A DNA stretch of 64,000 nucleotides from assembly GCA_036489445.1 (NCBI GenBank), contig DASXFV010000016.1, positions 1 to 64,000 of the forward strand, read 5' to 3'. The notes beneath the pieces are model-generated. The model was not told where the DNA came from, made no database searches, and saw nothing but the letters and a program-made list of their open reading frames with translations. Shown here one piece after another: positions 1-8,641 of this stretch (position 1 is its first letter; each line of letters begins with the position of its first letter). The position numbers and the translations under genes were made by a program. This DNA comes from DAIDKA01 sp036489445 (GTDB lineage: Bacteria; Pseudomonadota; Gammaproteobacteria; Steroidobacterales; Steroidobacteraceae).

Positions 1-313
1 CCTGCAACGAGATGGCGCTGTGCGTGATGAAGGGGCGTTCGCGCACGAAGATTTGCTTCAGCAGCCTGTAGAGCACCACGCCGATGAGACCGACGAGGGC
101 CATGACCAGCGCTGGCCGCAGGGCAGCCCGACCGCCCAGCAGCAGCAGGGCCAGCAGCAACGCATACCAGAGCGCGCCATCCCCCAGGCGGCTGACCAGC
201 TGGAACATCCGGCGTGCGTGCGGCCGGCCACTCAAGCCATTCACCGTCCGGCAGATGCCCAACTCAGCCGCGTCCACGCGTGCAACGAATGTGCTCAAAG
301 TGCCGGCCTTCAT
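1..313 (-). CDS. PAP2-family phosphatase, N-terminal part (runs off window)
   Basis: The first 104 residues of a membrane protein are visible; the C-terminus lies beyond the left edge. A hydrophobic stretch at about residues 49-60 and another at 69-82 look like membrane helices. Residues 86-94 (KQIFVRERP) match the K-x6-R-P first phosphatase motif of the PAP2 superfamily (undecaprenyl-diphosphate or phosphatidic-acid phosphatases). The other two motifs (SGH and the second His) would be in the missing part. The start is the ATG of MKAGTLSTF. The substrate cannot be inferred from this fragment. Confidence 0.75.
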   Translation of the reverse strand, partial: MKAGTLSTFVARVDAAELGICRTVNGLSGRPHARRMFQLVSRLGDGALWYALLLALLLLGGRAALRPALVMALVGLIGVVLYRLLKQIFVRERPFITHSAISLQ

Positions 314-384
314 GAGGTGGACAGCCTCGCAATGCCACAAGGCGCTGCAATGACTGCAAAATGAAAGTTTTATTGCCACGGCAC

Positions 385-410
385 GCGGCGGGGCGGGGCG
401 GGGCGGGACG
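385..410. repeat. Short GGGGC tandem run
   Basis: Three to four tandem copies of GGGGC lie between the PAP2 gene and the ABC permease stop codon. The run is a simple low-complexity sequence with no clear function and is not a terminator. Confidence 0.6.
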
Positions 411-416
411 GGCGGC

Positions 417-1229
417 TCAGTCCCGGATGCCGCGTCCGCTGTTCATCATCACCACGGCAGCCGTGAACAGCGCCGCCGCGAGTCCGATCGTGATGGCAAA
501 GGCCGCTGGGATATTCACGTCGGAGACCCCGAAGAAGCCATAGCGGAAGGCATTCACCATATGCATGATGGGATTGGCATACGAGAGGGTCTGCGCCCAG
601 TGCGGCAGCATGCGCACCGAATAGAACACGCCGCCAAAATAGGTGAGCGGTGTCAGCACAAAGGCCGGGACCCAGTTCACCTGGTCGAAATTCTTGGCCA
701 GGAGCGCATTGATGAAGCCGCCGAGCCCGAACACGATCGAGGTGAAGACCGCCGCGGCGATGACGATGAACGGGTGCAGTACCGGGATCCTGGCGAACAG
801 CAGCGACACCAGTGTCACCACCCCCCCCACCAGCAGCCCGCGCAGCAGACCACCGGCCGTGTAGCCGGCGACGATCAACCAGTTGGGCAGCGGCGAGACC
901 AGCAGCTCCTCGATGTGCTTGCCGAACTTCGCGCCAAAGAAGGATGAGACCACATTCCCATAGGAGGTCTGGATCACGCTCATGATGATCAGCCCGGGCG
1001 CCACGAACTGCAGGTAGTCATAGCCGCCGATCTGGCCGATGCGACGGCCGATCAGGCTGCCGAAAATAGTGAAATACAGTGTCGCCTGTACCGCCGGCGG
1101 CACCAGGGTCTGGCCCCAGATGCGGATGATGCGGCCGTACTCGCGGATGATGATGGTCTTGAAACCGCACCACTTCACCTGGGCCAGCTTCACGGGCGGT
1201 GGCGCCTCGGTTCTCACCCGTGCGTCCAT
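417..1229 (-). CDS. ABC-2 type transporter permease (YadH-like)
   Basis: A 270-residue membrane permease of the ABC-2 class, about the length of E. coli YadH. The N-terminal 25 residues are cytoplasmic. About six hydrophobic segments follow, for example around residues 45-60, 80-95, 115-145, 150-172 and 235-260. Its ATG overlaps the stop of the upstream ATPase gene (ATGA at 1226-1229 region), so the two are translationally coupled and form one exporter. The exported substrate is not known for the YadGH group and nothing here defines it. Confidence 0.85.
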   Translation of the reverse strand: MDARVRTEAPPPVKLAQVKWCGFKTIIIREYGRIIRIWGQTLVPPAVQATLYFTIFGSLIGRRIGQIGGYDYLQFVAPGLIIMSVIQTSYGNVVSSFFGAKFGKHIEELLVSPLPNWLIVAGYTAGGLLRGLLVGGVVTLVSLLFARIPVLHPFIVIAAAVFTSIVFGLGGFINALLAKNFDQVNWVPAFVLTPLTYFGGVFYSVRMLPHWAQTLSYANPIMHMVNAFRYGFFGVSDVNIPAAFAITIGLAAALFTAAVVMMNSGRGIRD

Positions 1230-2164
1230 CAGCCGTTACCCCCCGCAACCTGCGCCTTGCCCTCGACCAGGCGCATGAAGATCTCTTCCAGCCGATTCAC
1301 CTTGTTACGCATGCTGACGACGTGAATCCCCATCTGCGTCAGGCGCAGGAAGATGTCGTTGAGCGACTGGTCCCGGGACACCTCCACCTCCAGAGTATGC
1401 GCATCGACCAGCAGGGTCGGATAGCCGGTCAGGCCCGGCGCCGCGCTCAGCGGCTCGCGCAGATTCAGTACAAAGGTCTCGGTATTCAGACGGCGCAGCA
1501 GGCTGCTCATGCGATCGCGCTCGGCGATGCGCCCGCCGTCAATGATGGCGATATTGCGGCACAGGGTCTCCGCCTCTTCCAGATAGTGCGTGGTCAGGAT
1601 GATGGTCGTGCCGCTGTCATTGATCTGGCGCAGGAACTCCCACATGGAGCGCCGGATCTCGATGTCCACGCCTGCAGTGGGCTCATCCAGGATGAGCAGC
1701 TTCGGCTCGTGCATCAGCGCCCGGGCAATCATCAGGCGGCGCTTCATGCCGCCGGACAGGCCGCGGGCCATCGAGTCGCGCTTCTCCCACAGATTCAGTT
1801 GCTTCAGGTACCGCTCGGCGCGCTCACGGGCGATCCGCCGCCGGATGCCGTAGAAGCCGGCCTGGTTGACGACAATGGTCAGCGGCGTTTCGAACATGTT
1901 GAAGTTCAGTTCCTGCGGCACCACGCCGATGCAGGACTTGGCAGCCTCGAGTTCCCGATCGATGTCGTGGCCGAACACCTGAACAGTGCCAGCGGATTTG
2001 GTGACCAGCGAGGTCGTGATGCCGATGAGGGTGGTCTTGCCGGCGCCGTTGGGGCCCAGCAGTGCAAAGAAATCGCCCTGCTCGACCTCCAGATCAATGC
2101 CCTTCAGGGCCTGGACACCGTTCTTATAAGTCTTTGTTAATGCGGAAACTGCGAGCGCATGCAT
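1229..2164 (-). CDS. ABC transporter ATP-binding protein (YadG-like)
   Basis: A 311-residue ATPase that powers the permease encoded just downstream. Walker A GPNGAGKTT is at about residues 37-45, the signature LSGGMKRR at 136-143 and Walker B LLILDEP at 156-162, followed by a switch His (TTHYLEEAE). The C-terminal 80 residues form the extra domain seen in drug/polysaccharide-type ABC-2 exporters. I chose the ATG at 2164; a TTG two codons upstream is also open. The coupled stop/start with the permease gene supports a two-gene operon. Confidence 0.9.
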   Translation of the reverse strand: MHALAVSALTKTYKNGVQALKGIDLEVEQGDFFALLGPNGAGKTTLIGITTSLVTKSAGTVQVFGHDIDRELEAAKSCIGVVPQELNFNMFETPLTIVVNQAGFYGIRRRIARERAERYLKQLNLWEKRDSMARGLSGGMKRRLMIARALMHEPKLLILDEPTAGVDIEIRRSMWEFLRQINDSGTTIILTTHYLEEAETLCRNIAIIDGGRIAERDRMSSLLRRLNTETFVLNLREPLSAAPGLTGYPTLLVDAHTLEVEVSRDQSLNDIFLRLTQMGIHVVSMRNKVNRLEEIFMRLVEGKAQVAGGNG

Positions 2165-2244
2165 GGGCAATCAGGCAGCCAGGTTAGGGACGCGGAGGGG
2201 GCGAGAGGGTAACACACCTGATGCAACGGCCCGCCCGGGTGACT

Positions 2245-2841
2245 TCAGCCCTTGGGTCGGTCCTTGGCCGGCGGCTGCGCCGTGGCCGGAAAGGTTCGCA
2301 CATGTGTTTCGCGCGCCGGGGGCCGCGGGTCCCGCGGCAGCGCGGGAGGCCCACCGATGCCCGCCGCGGGCGCGGCATCCCGGCCGGTCAGGGGCGGCCG
2401 CAACCGCGGATCACGCGGATCGCGGAAGGGCGACTTGCTGACCGCCGGCTGGGTGGGTCGGAGCGGGGTGCCCGGCGCGGGGGGCGGGGCCCCGCGCGTC
2501 TCGGTGCGCACGTCGCGGGCCAGGGTCTGCGGCACGAACAGTTCCACGGAAAGACTGAATGACCGCACATCATTGGCGGAGAGTGCGCCGACCCCCACGA
2601 CCTGCCGGGTGACTTCCTCACCGCGTTCATTGCGAACGGCCAGGACAATCGAGTACTCCCAGGTTTCGCCATTGGGCGGATGCCGGATGGTGCCTTCCAC
2701 CTGCAGCGGCGTCGCCGCGGGCAGCATGCGCTGCGCCGCGGGGTCGAACCGCAGGTGATGCTGGCATCCCGGGCACACCATCGCGCTATCAAGGATGGTG
2801 GCCTTGCAGTGCGGACAGGTGCGGGTTTTGCCCGGAGACAT
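2245..2841 (-). CDS. Zinc-ribbon protein with proline-rich tail
   Basis: A protein of 198 residues if it starts at MSPGKTRTC. The N-terminus carries a CPHC...CPGC pair (about residues 9-12 and 24-27), a classic four-Cys zinc ribbon. A region of about 90 residues with beta-strand character follows, then a long Pro/Arg/Ala-rich tail from about residue 120 that looks disordered. It lies 22 bp downstream of the bactofilin gene on the same strand, so the two are probably cotranscribed and may work together at the cell envelope or cytoskeleton. I do not recognise a named family. An upstream extension of the frame exists but would overlap the bactofilin gene. Confidence 0.7.
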   Translation of the reverse strand: MSPGKTRTCPHCKATILDSAMVCPGCQHHLRFDPAAQRMLPAATPLQVEGTIRHPPNGETWEYSIVLAVRNERGEEVTRQVVGVGALSANDVRSFSLSVELFVPQTLARDVRTETRGAPPPAPGTPLRPTQPAVSKSPFRDPRDPRLRPPLTGRDAAPAAGIGGPPALPRDPRPPARETHVRTFPATAQPPAKDRPKG

Positions 2842-2863
2842 CGAAATGACGGTCCTTAGGGGT

Positions 2864-3385
2864 TCAGGAGACCGCTGCGTCCACCTTCGCCGTAGCCAGC
2901 GAGCTGATGCTCTTGTCGCCCCAGCCGAATTCAACCTGGCCGCGCATGCGCGAGCCGGCAGCTACGGTCAGGGATCCGGCCTTCACATCGCCGACCACCA
3001 TGCCCGTTTCCTGCAATTCGACGCGTACGGCCGCTTCGATGTTGCCATGCAGTTCGCCCGCCACGACCACCGTGCTGGCGCGGACCTGGCCGGTGACCCG
3101 GGCCCCGCCCTCGATGGTCAGGTTGCCCTGTACGTTCACATCACCTTTGAAGGATCCGGCGATGCGCACATGGCCTGAGCCTTCGATCTTGCCCTCGATG
3201 GTGAGATCCGCGGCAATCAAGGATTCCTTGGGTTCGCCCCGCGCGGTCTGCGGACGGCGCAGAGCTTCCGTATTCGGGGGGGGAGCGGCCGACAGGGAGG
3301 ATTCCCTGGGTGTGGGGGTACCGGATGGCATCGGCGGGGGCGATGTCGGACTGGTCGGTGCGTTGGGTTCTTTCCAGAGCGCCAT
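2864..3385 (-). CDS. Bactofilin (polymer-forming cytoskeletal protein)
   Basis: A 173-residue protein. After a Pro/Ser-rich N-terminal arm of about 55 residues, the core runs from LIAADLTIEGKIEG to about residue 160 and is made of repeating short beta-strand units (LTIEG..., VRIAGSFKGDV..., LTIEGGARVTGQV...), the right-handed beta-helix of the bactofilin/DUF583 family. Bactofilins assemble into filaments without nucleotide and act in cell shape, stalk or peptidoglycan placement. The zinc-ribbon gene follows closely in the same direction. No LytM-type M23 peptidase gene, a common bactofilin neighbour, is next to it. Confidence 0.9.
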   Translation of the reverse strand: MALWKEPNAPTSPTSPPPMPSGTPTPRESSLSAAPPPNTEALRRPQTARGEPKESLIAADLTIEGKIEGSGHVRIAGSFKGDVNVQGNLTIEGGARVTGQVRASTVVVAGELHGNIEAAVRVELQETGMVVGDVKAGSLTVAAGSRMRGQVEFGWGDKSISSLATAKVDAAVS

Positions 3386-3563
3386 GGGTGAGTTCCTCCT
3401 CGTTGCAGCACTTTAAGACACAGACCCCCAGTTATACCGGGTCTGGTGGAGTGCCAGACAGACGTCGCCCCGGGGCGACAGTCGCTTCGGCAGTACGCCG
3501 AACGCTGCACCTTACCCCGGGCGCGGCTCCGCGGCCAGCGGCGGCTGACCCCGCACCCCCGGG

Positions 3564-4985
3564 TTACAGCTTATAGGCGCGCTTCGCCAGCCCGTGGGCG
3601 AGTTCCACCGCGAGCTCCGCGGCCTCCCCCTCTTCCAGCTGGTGCTCGGCCACCAGCTGCGCCAGCACGCCACAGTCAATACGCCGTGCCACATCGTGCC
3701 GCGCGGGAATGGACAAAAACGCTCGGGTATCGTCGTTGAAGCCCACCGTGTTGTAGAACCCGGCGGTCTCGGTCACCTGCGCCCGGTAGCGGCGCATGCC
3801 CTCCGGGCTGTCATGGAACCACCAGGCCGGCCCCAGGCGCAACGCCGGATAGTGCCCGGCCAGCGGCGCCAATTCCCGCGCGTAGGTGGATTCGTCCAGG
3901 GTGAAAAGAATGAGTGTCAGGCGTGGATCGTTGCCATAGCGGTTCAGCAGCGGGCGCAACCCGCGCACGTAATCGGTGGCGCAGGGAATATCCGCGCCCC
4001 GGTCGCGGCTGAAGCGGTCGAACAGCGCGGTGTTGTGGTTGCGGAAGGCGCCCGGGTGCAGCTGCATCACCAGGCCATCCTCGAGACTCATGCCCGCCAT
4101 CACCGTCAGCATGTGGGCGCGGAAGGTCTCCGCATCCTGCGCCGTGCAGGCATTCGCCGTGACGCGTCGGAACAGTGCTGCGGCTTCGACGTTGCCGAGG
4201 TCGGCCGTGGCCGCCGTGGGGTGTCCGTGGTCGGTTGCAGTGGCACCCAGGGAGGCGAAGTACGCCCGCCGGTTGCGCAGCGCCGCCAGGTAGCCCCGGT
4301 ACGTCAGCGTGTCCTGCCCGGTCAGCTCCCCGAGCGTCGCCAGTTGCTCCCTGAACCCCTCAAACTCAGGATCCACCACCGGATCCGGCCGGAACGTCGT
4401 GATGACCCGCCCGCCCCAGCCACTGTGGCGAATGACCTGGTGGTGGTGCAGCGGGTCAGTGGGCGACTCGGTGGTGGCCAGAACCTCGATCCTGAAGCGA
4501 TCGAATAGCGCCCGCGGGCGAAAGGGCGCCGTCGCCAACTGCGCATTGATGCTGTCGTAGTACGCATCCGCAGTGCCCACCGACAGCCGCACGCTCAGAC
4601 CGAACACTTCGGCGAACACATAGTCCAGCCACAGGCGCGAAGGTGTACCGCGGAACAGATGGTAGTTCGCCGCGAACAGCCGCCAGGCGGCCCGCAGCTC
4701 GGCGCTGTTTGACGCCCTCCCGCCCCCACGCGGTGTCACGCCCAGCGCCGTCAGGGGAATGCCCTGGCTGTAAAGCATGCGCAGCAGGTAGTGGTCCGGC
4801 TGCAGCAGCAGTTGCGTGGCATCCGCGAATGGCGCGTTGCTGGCGAACCAGGCCGGGTCGGTATGGCCATGGGGGCTGATGATGGGCAATTGGTGGACGT
4901 GCTGGTACAACCGCCGCGCAATCGAGCGCACCCCCGCGCTGGGCGGGAACAGCCGGTCAGGATTCAGATGCAGGGGCGTGGTCAT
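3564..4985 (-). CDS. uxaC: Glucuronate (uronate) isomerase
   Basis: A 473-residue protein, the normal length for UxaC, which converts D-glucuronate to D-fructuronate (and galacturonate to tagaturonate) in the cytoplasm. The N-terminal motif LPIISPHGHTDP is the metal-binding His pair of the amidohydrolase-related UxaC family. RLGPAWWFHDSPEGM and VGFNDDTRAFLSIPARHD near the C-terminus are typical of the family. It lies 16 bp downstream of manD on the same strand, so the two form an operon. With the divergent uxuB-like and kdgK genes the locus covers glucuronate to KDPG. Confidence 0.95.
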   Translation of the reverse strand: MTTPLHLNPDRLFPPSAGVRSIARRLYQHVHQLPIISPHGHTDPAWFASNAPFADATQLLLQPDHYLLRMLYSQGIPLTALGVTPRGGGRASNSAELRAAWRLFAANYHLFRGTPSRLWLDYVFAEVFGLSVRLSVGTADAYYDSINAQLATAPFRPRALFDRFRIEVLATTESPTDPLHHHQVIRHSGWGGRVITTFRPDPVVDPEFEGFREQLATLGELTGQDTLTYRGYLAALRNRRAYFASLGATATDHGHPTAATADLGNVEAAALFRRVTANACTAQDAETFRAHMLTVMAGMSLEDGLVMQLHPGAFRNHNTALFDRFSRDRGADIPCATDYVRGLRPLLNRYGNDPRLTLILFTLDESTYARELAPLAGHYPALRLGPAWWFHDSPEGMRRYRAQVTETAGFYNTVGFNDDTRAFLSIPARHDVARRIDCGVLAQLVAEHQLEEGEAAELAVELAHGLAKRAYKL

Positions 4986-5001
4986 GTAGCTGCCAGCTCG
5001 C

Positions 5002-6213
5002 CTACCAGCTGTGCATGGAGCCGTCTTCGAGGCGATTTACCGGCAGATAGGCCCGCTGGTAAGGCTGCGCGGCGGCCAATGCTTCGTCGATCTCGACGCC
5101 CAGGCCAGGCGCATCGCCGGGGTGCATGTAGCCGTCCTTGAAGCGGTAGTGATGCGGGAACATCCGGTCCGTGGCCTCGGTGTGCGGCATATGCTCCTGG
5201 ATGCCGAAATTGGGGATGGACAGCCCGAAGTGCAATGCTGCGGCCATGCACACCGGCGACAGGTCCGTGGCGCCATGACAGCCGGTGCGCACGTTGTACA
5301 GATCGGCGAAGGCGGCCACCTTGCGCAGGTGACTGATGCCGCCGGTGTGGACCACGGTGGCGCGGATGTAGTCGATCAGCTGCTCTTCGATCAGCTGCTT
5401 GCAATCCCAGATGCTGTTGAAGACCTCGCCGACGGCTAGCGGCGTCGTGGTGTGCTGGCGGATCAGGCGGAAGCTCGCCGGGTTGTCGGCGGGCACGGCG
5501 TCCTCGATCCAGAAGGGACGGTACGGCTCCAGGTCCTGGCCCAGGCGCGCCGCCTCGATGGGCGTGAGGCGGTGATGCACGTCATGCAGCAGATGCACAT
5601 CCCAGCCCAGCGCCTCGCGCGCCGCGGCGAACAGCGGCGCGACGGCACGCAGGTACTTTGGCGTCGACCACACATTCTCGCGCGGCAGCGCCGCATCAGC
5701 CGGTTCGTACGAGCGGGCGCCATGCGCCACACCATAGGTATGCGCCAGGCCCGGAACACCGGCCTGCAGACGGATGGCGCGATAGCCTGCAGCGCGGTGC
5801 TCGAGAGCATGGGCGATCGTGGCCTCCACGGTCTCGCCGTTGGCATGACCGTACACGAGGCAACCGCGCCGACAGGCCCCGCCCAGCAGCTGATACAGCG
5901 GCAGCCCGGCGAATTTGGCCTTGATGTCCCACAGTGCCGTGTCGACCGCGGCGATGGCGCTCATCGTCACTGGCCCCCGGCGCCAGTACGCGCCGCGGTA
6001 CAGGAACTGCCAGATGTCCTCGATCTGATGCGCGTCGCGGCCGATCAGGCAGGGCAGCACATGCTCGGTCAAGTAGCTGCTCACCGCGAGTTCGCGCCCG
6101 TTGAGCGTGGCGTCTCCCAGTCCCTGCACGCCCCCGTCGGTGATCAACTTCAGCGTGACGAAGTTGCGGCCGGGACAACTGACGATCACGCGCGCGTCCT
6201 GGATGACGGGCAT
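5002..6213 (-). CDS. manD: D-mannonate dehydratase, enolase superfamily
   Basis: A 403-residue protein, the length of ManD/RspA-type enolase-superfamily dehydratases. It dehydrates D-mannonate to 2-keto-3-deoxygluconate. Metal ligands are visible as the Asp of LLHDVHHRL (about residue 210), the Glu of WIEDAVP (about 236) and the Glu of AVGEVFNS (about 262). Catalytic His candidates are in LLHDVHH and GCHGATDLSP. This family is unrelated to UxuA, which is absent here. It shares a 42-bp divergent promoter region with the uxuB-like gene. Confidence 0.92.
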   Translation of the reverse strand: MPVIQDARVIVSCPGRNFVTLKLITDGGVQGLGDATLNGRELAVSSYLTEHVLPCLIGRDAHQIEDIWQFLYRGAYWRRGPVTMSAIAAVDTALWDIKAKFAGLPLYQLLGGACRRGCLVYGHANGETVEATIAHALEHRAAGYRAIRLQAGVPGLAHTYGVAHGARSYEPADAALPRENVWSTPKYLRAVAPLFAAAREALGWDVHLLHDVHHRLTPIEAARLGQDLEPYRPFWIEDAVPADNPASFRLIRQHTTTPLAVGEVFNSIWDCKQLIEEQLIDYIRATVVHTGGISHLRKVAAFADLYNVRTGCHGATDLSPVCMAAALHFGLSIPNFGIQEHMPHTEATDRMFPHHYRFKDGYMHPGDAPGLGVEIDEALAAAQPYQRAYLPVNRLEDGSMHSW

Positions 6214-6234
6214 CGGCTAACTCCTCGGGTCGGC

Positions 6235-6248
6235 GGTAAGCGCTACCA
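6235..6248. promoter_or_regulatory. Near-palindrome in hexuronate divergent promoter
   Basis: The sequence GGTAAGCGCTACC lies between the divergent manD and uxuB-like starts. It resembles a LacI-family operator of the GGTAGCGCTACC kind with one extra A in the left arm. The position fits a repressor controlling both operons, but no regulator gene is adjacent, so the assignment is an inference. Confidence 0.4.
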
Positions 6249-6255
6249 TAACGCA

Positions 6256-7686
6256 ATGAGACTGTCCCCCGTAAGCATGCCGCGGCTGCCCGCAAGCATC
6301 CTGAGGCCCGGCTATGACCGCGCTGCGCAGCAGTGCGGCATCGTGCATTTCGGTATCGGCGCCTTCCACCGCGCGCACCAGGCGCTCTACACCGATGAGG
6401 CCCTGGCAGCGGGCGACCGCGACTGGGCGATCACTGGTGTGTCGCTGCGCTCCGAGCAGGTGCGGGAGCAACTGGCGCCGCAGGCGGGGCTGTACACCGT
6501 GACCGAGTCCGACAGCTCGGGTCACACGACTCGGGTCGTGGGCGCCGTCCGTGAGGTGCTGGTAGCAACGCAAGAGCCGGCGCGGGTCACGGCCGCACTT
6601 GCCGCGCCCGAGACCCGTGTAGTCAGCATCAGCATCACGGAGCAGGGCTATTGGCGCGCAGCGGACCAGGTGCTGGATTTCACCGCCGCGGACATTCGCC
6701 ACGATCTGGACCCGCAACAGCCGCCGCGCACGCTCTATGGCTTGCTCGCGGCCGGCTTGCGGCAGCGGCGCAGGCTGGCGTTGCCCGGACTCACACTCCT
6801 GAGCTGCGACAACCTCACCGGCAACGGCCGACAGCTGCAAGTGCTGCTCGAGCAGTTCCTCGAACGGCATGATGGGGCGACGGCGCGCTGGCTGCGGAAC
6901 CACTGCACCTTCCCGTCCACCATGGTCGACCGCATCGTACCTGCGACTACGCCGCAGGATCTGGCCTGGCTGGATGGGTGCTTGGGAGTGCGCGATGCGG
7001 CGGCCGTCTTCACCGAGCCATTCCGCCAGTGGGTGATCGAGGATCGCTTCGCTGGATCGCGTCCGCGCTGGGAGCTGGGCGGTGCCCAATGGGTACAGGA
7101 CACGGCGCCGTATGAGACCGCGAAGCTGCGCATGCTCAATGGTGCGCACTCCGCGCTGGCGTACCTGGGCCTGTTGCGCGGCCACGAATTCGTGCACCAG
7201 GCCATCACCGATCCGCTGCTGCGTGAGTTGGTCAATCGCCTGATGCGCGACGAGGCGGCACACAGCTTTGCGCCTGCGCCCGACCAGTCGCTGCCGCGGT
7301 ATGCCGCTGCGCTGCTGCTGCGCTTCGCCAACAGCGCCCGTCCGCACAGTCTCAAGCAGATCGCCATGGACGGTTCGCAGAAAATCCCGCAGCGCTGGCT
7401 GCCGACGCTGCGCATCCTGGGACAGTCCGGGGTCGACTGCCCCGCGCTGCTGCAGGCGCTCGGCGCCTGGATCGCCTACGTGCGCGCCGAACGGTTCGCC
7501 GTTGCCGATCCCATGGGTCCGGAGCTGGCGGGGCTCTGGCGCAGCTGCGGCATCCAAGGCATCGTCGATGCGCTATTCGGACCCGCGGGCCGATTCGCGC
7601 ACTCCTGGGTGGCACCGCCGCAGGCGCGGGCGCGGTTGCGCGCATGGGTAGCCGAATTCAGCAGCGGCGCGCAGCCGGCCGCCTGA
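6256..7686 (+). CDS. uxuB: Mannitol dehydrogenase family; probable fructuronate reductase
   Basis: A 476-residue NAD-dependent polyol-specific long-chain dehydrogenase. The N-terminal IVHFGIGAFHRAHQA is the dinucleotide-binding region of the family. KLRMLNGAHSALAYLG carries the catalytic K-x5-N-x2-H pattern. Mannitol dehydrogenase, altronate and mannonate oxidoreductases share this fold. Lying between uxaC/manD and kdgK, the likely reaction is D-fructuronate to D-mannonate. The reading frame is open far upstream, but that part is antisense to manD, so I start at ATG 6256; another ATG lies at 6277. Confidence 0.88.
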   Translation: MRLSPVSMPRLPASILRPGYDRAAQQCGIVHFGIGAFHRAHQALYTDEALAAGDRDWAITGVSLRSEQVREQLAPQAGLYTVTESDSSGHTTRVVGAVREVLVATQEPARVTAALAAPETRVVSISITEQGYWRAADQVLDFTAADIRHDLDPQQPPRTLYGLLAAGLRQRRRLALPGLTLLSCDNLTGNGRQLQVLLEQFLERHDGATARWLRNHCTFPSTMVDRIVPATTPQDLAWLDGCLGVRDAAAVFTEPFRQWVIEDRFAGSRPRWELGGAQWVQDTAPYETAKLRMLNGAHSALAYLGLLRGHEFVHQAITDPLLRELVNRLMRDEAAHSFAPAPDQSLPRYAAALLLRFANSARPHSLKQIAMDGSQKIPQRWLPTLRILGQSGVDCPALLQALGAWIAYVRAERFAVADPMGPELAGLWRSCGIQGIVDALFGPAGRFAHSWVAPPQARARLRAWVAEFSSGAQPAA

Positions 7687-7696
7687 GGAGTTGTCG

Positions 7697-8638
7697 TTGG
7701 CGCAGGTCATTGTCGTCGGGGAGTGCATGCTGGAGCTGTTGCGCCAGGGCCAGGAGCAGGGAAAGGACCAGGGGTGGCTGTTGGGTTATGCCGGAGATTC
7801 CTTCAACACTGCGCTGTATCTGTGTCGCCTGGACGTACCGGTGGCCTATCTGACGGCGCTGGGAGCGGATCCCTTCAGCCAGGAGATGCGCGCCGCCTGG
7901 GCTGGTGAGGGCATCGATATCTCGCTGGTGCTCACGGATGCAACGCGGCTGCCCGGGCTGTACGTCACCCGTAATGATGCCGACGGCGAGCGGCACTTCT
8001 ACTACTGGCGGGAGAACGCGGCGGCGCGCCGGCTGTTCACGCTGCCGGGGATCGAGGCCGTGCTGGAGCGCGCGCGGCGCGCCGAATATCTGTTTTTGTC
8101 CGGTGTCACGTTGTCGATCTTCACCGCTGCGGAGCGCGAACTGTTGGTGCAGATCGCAGCGCAGGTACGCGCCCGCGGTGGCGCGGTGGTCTTCGACCCG
8201 AACTATCGTCCGGCACTGTGGAGTAGCGTCGCGCAGGCCCGCGCGGCATTTGCGGCCCTGGCACCGACCGTCACCCTGACGCTCCCCACGTACACTGATG
8301 AGGCTGCGCTGTTCGGTGATTCCGACCCGCTGCTCAGCGTGGCGCGCTGGCGCGGACTGGGAGTTACCGAAGTCATCGTCAAGCTGGGCGCGCAAGGCTG
8401 CCTCGTCGCCTACGGTGACGATCCCCCTCAGATTGCGCCCGCCCTGCCGGTGGCGGCCATCGACACCACCGGCGCCGGCGATGCGTTCAATGCCGCCTAC
8501 CTCGCCGGGCGCATCGCAGGCCTGACTGCCCCCGCAGCCGCTCGTGCGGCCAACCGTCTGGCAGGGGAGGTGGTGCAGCACCGTGGCGCCATCCTCTCCC
8601 GGGAGCGCATGACTGCCCTGGGAAACTTATGGGCGTGA
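7697..8638 (+). CDS. kdgK: 2-keto-3-deoxygluconate kinase (PfkB family)
   Basis: A sugar kinase of 313 residues with the PfkB C-terminal signature DTTGAGDAFNAAYLAGR holding the catalytic Asp. The N-terminal GECMLELL and substrate-contact region YFYWRENAAARRLF resemble KDG kinases. It phosphorylates KDG to KDPG, the last step before the aldolase. There is no ATG at the start. TTG 7697 is 6 nt after GAGGAG (7685-7690), while TTG 7691 directly abuts that site, so 7697 is preferred. It follows the uxuB-like stop by 10 bp, in one operon. No KDPG aldolase gene is present. Confidence 0.88.
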   Translation: MAQVIVVGECMLELLRQGQEQGKDQGWLLGYAGDSFNTALYLCRLDVPVAYLTALGADPFSQEMRAAWAGEGIDISLVLTDATRLPGLYVTRNDADGERHFYYWRENAAARRLFTLPGIEAVLERARRAEYLFLSGVTLSIFTAAERELLVQIAAQVRARGGAVVFDPNYRPALWSSVAQARAAFAALAPTVTLTLPTYTDEAALFGDSDPLLSVARWRGLGVTEVIVKLGAQGCLVAYGDDPPQIAPALPVAAIDTTGAGDAFNAAYLAGRIAGLTAPAAARAANRLAGEVVQHRGAILSRERMTALGNLWA

Positions 8639-8641
8639 GCC

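Noticed and set aside
1199..2140. Long open frame on the + strand opposite the ABC ATPase
   Set aside because: The antisense strand of a strongly conserved ATPase; the translated text has no family motifs and is Gln/His/Arg-rich as expected for a shadow frame.
5452..6255. Open upstream extension of the uxuB-like gene
   Set aside because: It is antisense to manD and its translation shows no domain; the conserved dehydrogenase begins only after ATG 6256.
6217..7557. 446-codon open frame on the - strand
   Set aside because: Antisense to the uxuB-like gene; translated text is Arg/Gln-rich without motifs.
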